A stretch of 64,000 bases of DNA, from the NCBI GenBank assembly GCA_002763895.1, contig NSLH01000002.1:62001-126000 (forward strand). The letters are read 5' to 3'. Origin of the DNA: [Chlorobium] sp. 445 (GTDB taxonomy: Bacteria > Bacteroidota > Chlorobiia > Chlorobiales > Thermochlorobacteraceae). Positions 60,248 through 64,000 of the stretch are shown piece by piece. A program made the translations under genes and the position numbers. The number at the start of each line of letters is the position of its first letter. The stretch's first letter is position 1. Under the pieces are notes generated by a model that was not told the DNA's origin, made no database searches, and saw only the letters and a program-made list of their open reading frames with translations.

Positions 60248-61554
60248 ATGTTCAATATGCTTCAATTTTGGCGCGTACTTTATTCGCTGCTCTTGCCGCT
60301 GCTACAGCTTGGTGTGCGTCTTGCTTCACGCTTTTCTCCAAAAATTAAGGCTACGCTGCAAGGTCGAGCGCAACTTTTTGAGAGCATTGAGCAAGCCATG
60401 CAGCGTATCCCAAACGACGGTGCCTTGCGTGTCTGGATTCATGCTGCCTCCGTAGGTGAATTTGAGCAAGCACGACCGATTATTCAAAAGCTGCGCAATG
60501 AATTAGGTGCAAGACTCTTCGTATCCTTTCTTTCAGTGTCGGGTTATGAAGCGCGCAAAAATGATGCAGGCGCCGACCTGGTGTGCTACTTGCCCGAAGA
60601 TACAGAGCGCAACGCCGCGCGCTTTCTGGAACTGATTCGTCCATCACTTTTGCTTGTCATGCGCTATGACTTTTGGTTCAATCACCTTTTCACAGCTCGC
60701 GAATATGGTGTCGAACTTGTGCTGGCAAACGCCTCATTGCGCCACGATAGTGCCTATCTCAAACCCATCGCCAAAAGTTTTTACAAGCAAATCTTCCTAC
60801 TCTTCGATAAAATTTTCACGGTAACAGAAGCCGATAAAAAAAATTTCGAGCAAGGCTTTGGCTTAAAGAACGTAGAAGTCGCTGGCGATACGCGCTACGA
60901 TCAGGTGTTGCGTCGCAGTCAATCCAGAGCAAAGGTGGCGCATCTGGCTTCGCATTTTGAAGACAGAAAAGTACTCGTGGCAGGCAGTGTATGGGAGAGC
61001 GATTTAGCGATTTTATTGCCTGCTTTTAAGCGGTTGCATCAAACCCTGCCGAAGTTGTCTTTAATTCTTGTGCCGCATGAAGTTAGCACTGAAAAAATTC
61101 AGCGTGTGCTGACTCAGCTTGCAAGTGTAGGCTTAGAAAGCGAGCGCATTTCCTCTCTTTCAGAAAATTTTTCAGGTGAAAAAGTTTTGGTAATTGATCA
61201 AATTGGATACTTAGCAGAACTATATTCTCTAGCGGATGTGGCTTACATCGGTGGCGGCTTTGGCGTCAATGTGCATAATGTGTTAGAGGCGGCGGTCTAT
61301 GCAATACCGCTTGTCTATGGCAGCCGAATTCGCAAATCGCGCGAGGCGCAAGAGTTAGCAGAAGCTGGTGGTGGAAAAATCATCAAAACTGAATCTGAAC
61401 TCTTCAAAGCACTCCAAACTTTTTTACGGATGAGACTGCTGCACACACTGCAGGCGAAATTTGCCGCACTCATGTAAGCTCACGCTTAGGTGCTACAGAA
61501 AAGATTTTCCACTATCTCTTGCCGCTCTCAACATCGTCTAATGCATCACGCTAA
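60248..61554 (+). CDS. waaA: 3-deoxy-D-manno-octulosonic acid transferase (one frameshift)
   Basis: Transfers Kdo from CMP-Kdo to lipid IVA, so the cell makes lipid A-type LPS. The ATG at 60248 opens a membrane-anchoring N-terminus (MLQFWRVLYSLLLPLLQLGV). Then come VWIHAASVGEFEQARPII with the catalytic Glu, VMRYDFWFNHL, GDTRYDQVLRR and YIGGGFGVNVHNVLEAAVYA. The frame breaks near 61425 in ACTTTTTTACGG; restoring it gives FTDETAAHTAGEICRTHVSS, then LGATEKIFHYL, and a stop at 61554. The corrected end overlaps the convergent ferredoxin gene by 4 bases. Confidence 0.9.
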
Positions 61555-61934
61555 TTTTTCAGAGGCGTCTTAGGCGGATATGAATGCGCCTTGACATCGC
61601 CGAATACTTTCACTTGGCAGGCAAGTCGCAGCGGGTGACCGTGTTCATCACACTCTGCAAAGCCATGCGCTTTGATTGCCTCGCGCTCAGTTTTACTCAT
61701 CGGTGAAAGATGTTCAGCGCCAGTGTCAATAGCAACAAGGCAACCTGCACAGAGTGCATGACCATAGCAAGCTGAAACCAGCATGGTGCCAGCTGACCAG
61801 GCGCCAAACAACAGCGATGTCCCATAGAGCACTTTCCCAGAGCGACCATCTACCGTTACCGTTACCACGCCTTCATCTTTGTCGCTTTTAGCGACTTTAC
61901 CTTGTCTGCCTGTTTCTGAAAATAACTTCAGCAT
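61551..61934 (-). CDS. 2Fe-2S ferredoxin, adrenodoxin-like spacing
   Basis: A 127-residue electron-transfer protein with cluster ligands C56-x5-C62-x2-C65-x40-C106 (SACYGHALCAGC and LRLACQV), the spacing of vertebrate-type/Isc ferredoxins rather than plant-type C-x4-C. A GGAGGAG ribosome-binding site places the start at ATG 61934 (MLKLFSETGRQGK); an earlier TTG start would overlap that site. Could serve Fe-S assembly or an oxidoreductase; KorAB more often uses 4Fe-4S ferredoxins, so no link is claimed. Confidence 0.85.
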   Translation of the reverse strand: MLKLFSETGRQGKVAKSDKDEGVVTVTVDGRSGKVLYGTSLLFGAWSAGTMLVSACYGHALCAGCLVAIDTGAEHLSPMSKTEREAIKAHGFAECDEHGHPLRLACQVKVFGDVKAHSYPPKTPLKN

Positions 61935-62058
61935 AGTTTTCTCCTCCAAGAATTTCTTTTGCTGCTGTGCTGCAGCTTTTCTTACACTTGAAAATTAGCT
62001 TTTTTCAGAAGCCGAAAAACCGATTTTTTCATTTGTGTAACAAGTGCAAGTTTAGATG

Positions 62059-62066
62059 TAAATTTG
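62059..62066 (+). promoter_or_regulatory. Candidate TAnnTTTG promoter element of xerD
   Basis: TAAATTTG lies 22 bases before the xerD ATG. An upstream TTTG at 62032-62035 is spaced 23 bases away, longer than the usual 19-21. Tentative. Confidence 0.25.
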
Positions 62067-62088
62067 AGTTCGTATTGACTTAATTCAA

Positions 62089-63015
62089 ATGTCGAGTGTT
62101 CAACTTGCGCCACCATTTTCCCAGTATTTGCGTGATTTTCTCAACTATCTTGTACTTGAGAGAAATCTTGCGGAAAACACCAAAGCTGCATACCGCAACG
62201 ACCTTGAGCGCTACCTTGCTTTTATGGCTGAGCGCCATGCATCCTTGCGCACGGTCTCACTATCTGATCTGCAAGATTTTATCAAACTGCTGGGTGAGCT
62301 CGGCTTAGAGTCAGCATCAATTTCGCGCAATATCTCTGCAATTCGTAGCCTGCACAGTTTTTTAGTGGCAGAAAAAGAGCTAGAGAAAAATCTTGCCGAC
62401 AGCCTTTCTTTGCCAAAGTTAGCGCGCTATTTGCCAAACGTGCTCTCACAAGAAGAAGTATTTCGCTTGCTGGATGCGCCACTGCAGCAGGTGCAGACAC
62501 CACTGTCAAAATATCCTTTGCGCGATAAGGCAATTCTGGAGTTGATGTATGCTTGTGGCTTGCGTGTCAGTGAAGCCGTAGCGCTCAGACAGCAAAATCT
62601 TTTTTTTGAAATGGGATTTATTCGCGTTTTTGGTAAAGGCTCAAAAGAGCGTTTGGTGCCAGTGGGGCGTTCGGCAATAGCATGGGTTGAGAAATATCGT
62701 GCAGAGTGTCGTGTAAAGTTGATGAATAAATTTTCCGAAGATGCACTGTTTCTGAATCATCGTGGCAAAGCACTCACGAGAATGTCGCTCTACAACATTG
62801 TGCGTCAGTATGCGCTTGCAGCAGGGATTACAAAACCAATTTCGCCGCATACCTTGCGGCACAGTTTCGCAACACATTTGCTCGAGGGCGGGGCTGACCT
62901 TAGAGCCGTTCAAGAAATGTTAGGACACAGCAGCATCAAAGCCACACAAATCTATACGCATATTGATCGCGCCTTTTTGAAAGAAGTGCACAAAACGTTT
63001 CACCCAAGAGGATGA
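62089..63015 (+). CDS. xerD: Tyrosine recombinase XerC/XerD
   Basis: A 308-residue site-specific recombinase that resolves chromosome dimers with FtsK. The SAM-like N-terminal domain (residues 10-100) is followed by a catalytic domain with Arg159 (ACGLRVSE), Lys183 (FGKGSKERLVP), His254 and Arg257 (SPHTLRHSFATH), His280 (LGHSSIKATQ) and the nucleophile Tyr289 (IYTHID). The set is complete and the length normal; sequence is most XerD-like. No dif-like site was identified. Its stop overlaps the next gene's ATG. Confidence 0.93.
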   Translation: MSSVQLAPPFSQYLRDFLNYLVLERNLAENTKAAYRNDLERYLAFMAERHASLRTVSLSDLQDFIKLLGELGLESASISRNISAIRSLHSFLVAEKELEKNLADSLSLPKLARYLPNVLSQEEVFRLLDAPLQQVQTPLSKYPLRDKAILELMYACGLRVSEAVALRQQNLFFEMGFIRVFGKGSKERLVPVGRSAIAWVEKYRAECRVKLMNKFSEDALFLNHRGKALTRMSLYNIVRQYALAAGITKPISPHTLRHSFATHLLEGGADLRAVQEMLGHSSIKATQIYTHIDRAFLKEVHKTFHPRG

Positions 63016-64000
63016 TGAAAGCACTTGTGTTGATAAGCATAATGATGCTGGAGATGCTAGGGCATCTTGCACTTGCACAGAGTGTACGCTACTATCGCAG
63101 CGCGATGCGAGACGAGCAAAAACTTTTCGTCGGTCGCTTTCCTGTCTCTGAAAAAGACGTGTCAAACTTAGATGAATGTTACCGCTTCACTTACAGCCGT
63201 TCAGGTATTGATTTGCTGGGCGTGGCGTATCTTGAGCGGGGCAAAGTCTCAGCGTCTTTCAATCCATTAGGGGCACCTGAACTGCAGTTTCGATACAACG
63301 CACAGCATCAACTGATCGAAAAAATTACGCTCGATACCGAGCAGCGACGCACATCACTGACGAAGTACATCTACAAAAATTCAAGGCTCATAGAAGAGCA
63401 GATTTTTGATGCGAGCGGCGCACTCAGCTCAAAGATGACCTTGAAATATGATGAAAAGGGACGACTGATTGAACGCGCATATCGAGACGCAAAAAATGCA
63501 CTGCAAAACAATGCTGCCGACTATGCCATGCAGCGCTTCACTTACGACAACGACTATCTCAAATCTGAAACGTATTATGATGCCTCTATGAAAATGTTGC
63601 GGCGCAATGAATTTGTCTACGAAGACGGCAACCGCACACAGCATGCCGTGTATGGCAGCGATGGCAAACTGATTGAAAAACAAACCTTCAAATACGATGC
63701 TAATCGACGCGTGATTGAAACTGCAGACTACGATGAGTATGAGCAACTCAAACACATTCGCCGCTACAAATACGATGCGCAAGGGCGTCTCATTGAGCAG
63801 CGTTTTTTCAATGCCAAAGGCGTGTTGAGCGAAGATTCTTTTGGTGTGGCGATAACTGAGCTATTCTATGATGCAGCTGGTAACCGTGTGCGTGAAGTGC
63901 GCTACGATGCGCTCAGTCGACCTATGATAGACGAGCGCTACAATCAATACGGCAGTCCAGTGTTGCGCTATGTGATGGATGAAAAAGGTAAATCAACATC
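63012..64000 (+). CDS. Exported YD/RHS-repeat-like protein (partial)
   Basis: The ORF starts at ATG 63012 within the xerD stop (ATGATGA overlap) and runs off the right edge, at least 329 residues. A signal peptide-like N-terminus (VLISIMMLEMLGHLALAQ) precedes repeated units of the YD/RHS kind: KYDEKGRLIER, KYDANRRVIET, KYDAQGRLIEQ and FYDAAGNRVREVRYD, spaced ~20-45 residues apart. Such repeats form beta-rich shells in exported proteins. Function is unknown. Translational coupling to xerD is probably positional. No frameshift seen in the visible part. Confidence 0.75.
   Translation, partial: MMKALVLISIMMLEMLGHLALAQSVRYYRSAMRDEQKLFVGRFPVSEKDVSNLDECYRFTYSRSGIDLLGVAYLERGKVSASFNPLGAPELQFRYNAQHQLIEKITLDTEQRRTSLTKYIYKNSRLIEEQIFDASGALSSKMTLKYDEKGRLIERAYRDAKNALQNNAADYAMQRFTYDNDYLKSETYYDASMKMLRRNEFVYEDGNRTQHAVYGSDGKLIEKQTFKYDANRRVIETADYDEYEQLKHIRRYKYDAQGRLIEQRFFNAKGVLSEDSFGVAITELFYDAAGNRVREVRYDALSRPMIDERYNQYGSPVLRYVMDEKGKST

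Noticed and set aside
1-64000. tRNA, rRNA, CRISPR arrays or insertion sequences
   Set aside because: Reading both strands I saw no cloverleaf-like T-loop contexts, regularly spaced repeats, transposase genes or terminal inverted repeats. A covariance-model scan would be decisive.

Overview
The window looks like a chromosomal segment of a phototrophic member of the Chlorobi/Bacteroidetes lineage. The pointers are a BCD-family (bacteriochlorophyll delivery, PucC-like) transporter, a cobalamin-type radical SAM protein of the BchE/BchQ/BchR kind, a ferredoxin-dependent 2-oxoglutarate oxidoreductase (korAB), Bat-type VWA/TPR genes, Gram-negative envelope genes (waaA, TolC and RND systems) and several TAnnTTTG-like promoter boxes. 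An aerobic or photoheterotrophic Chlorobi relative is my best inference; no rRNA or taxonomic marker lies in the window. I saw no tRNA, rRNA, CRISPR array or insertion sequence.

Layout. 1-4.5 kb (minus): response regulator fragment, a membrane protein, and a cytochrome c maturation cluster ccmD-ccmE-ccmF, with CcmE of the Cys-type haem-binding variant. 4.7-8.4 kb (plus): divIVA, an aminotransferase, punA, and crcB overlapping a DUF190 gene. 8.5-15.3 kb (minus): BCD transporter, purB, a carbonic anhydrase-SbtA-SbtB bicarbonate operon, and the radical SAM gene with a clear terminator. 15.6-18.6 kb (plus): korAB with a terminator. 18.7-29.2 kb (minus): an LpoA-like protein, GNAT, an ABC-F ATPase and a czcCBA-type metal efflux operon led by a small Cys-containing exported protein. 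29.4-30.7 kb (plus): Pif1-like helicase. 30.7-32.4 kb (minus): a TPP riboswitch driving thiD-tenA. 32.5-44.1 kb (plus): M14 peptidase, TPR protein, a TolC/MacA/MacB-type exporter with two permeases, and a histidine kinase. 44.1-48.4 kb: a membrane-anchored unknown diverging from a large AT-rich secreted caspase-like protein. 48.6-57.1 kb (plus): EAL protein, MerR regulator, and a polyamine operon potD-potB-potC-potA-aldehyde dehydrogenase-gabT. 57.4-64 kb: bat genes, proC, waaA, a 2Fe-2S ferredoxin (minus), xerD and a YD-repeat-like exported protein that runs off the end.

How genes work together. The carbonic anhydrase, SbtA and SbtB would capture and regulate bicarbonate supply; korAB connects 2-oxoglutarate and succinyl-CoA through ferredoxin; the pot-ALDH-gabT cluster would import polyamines and turn derived aminoaldehyde and GABA into central metabolites; TPP made with help from ThiD/TenA serves KorB.

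Quality warning. About 22 genes carry roughly 27 single-base frameshifts, mostly at A/T runs, and two pot genes also have an in-frame stop. Housekeeping genes are affected as much as accessory ones, so I read most of these as sequencing or assembly indels. Each affected gene is given as one feature covering its full extent, with the break stated.
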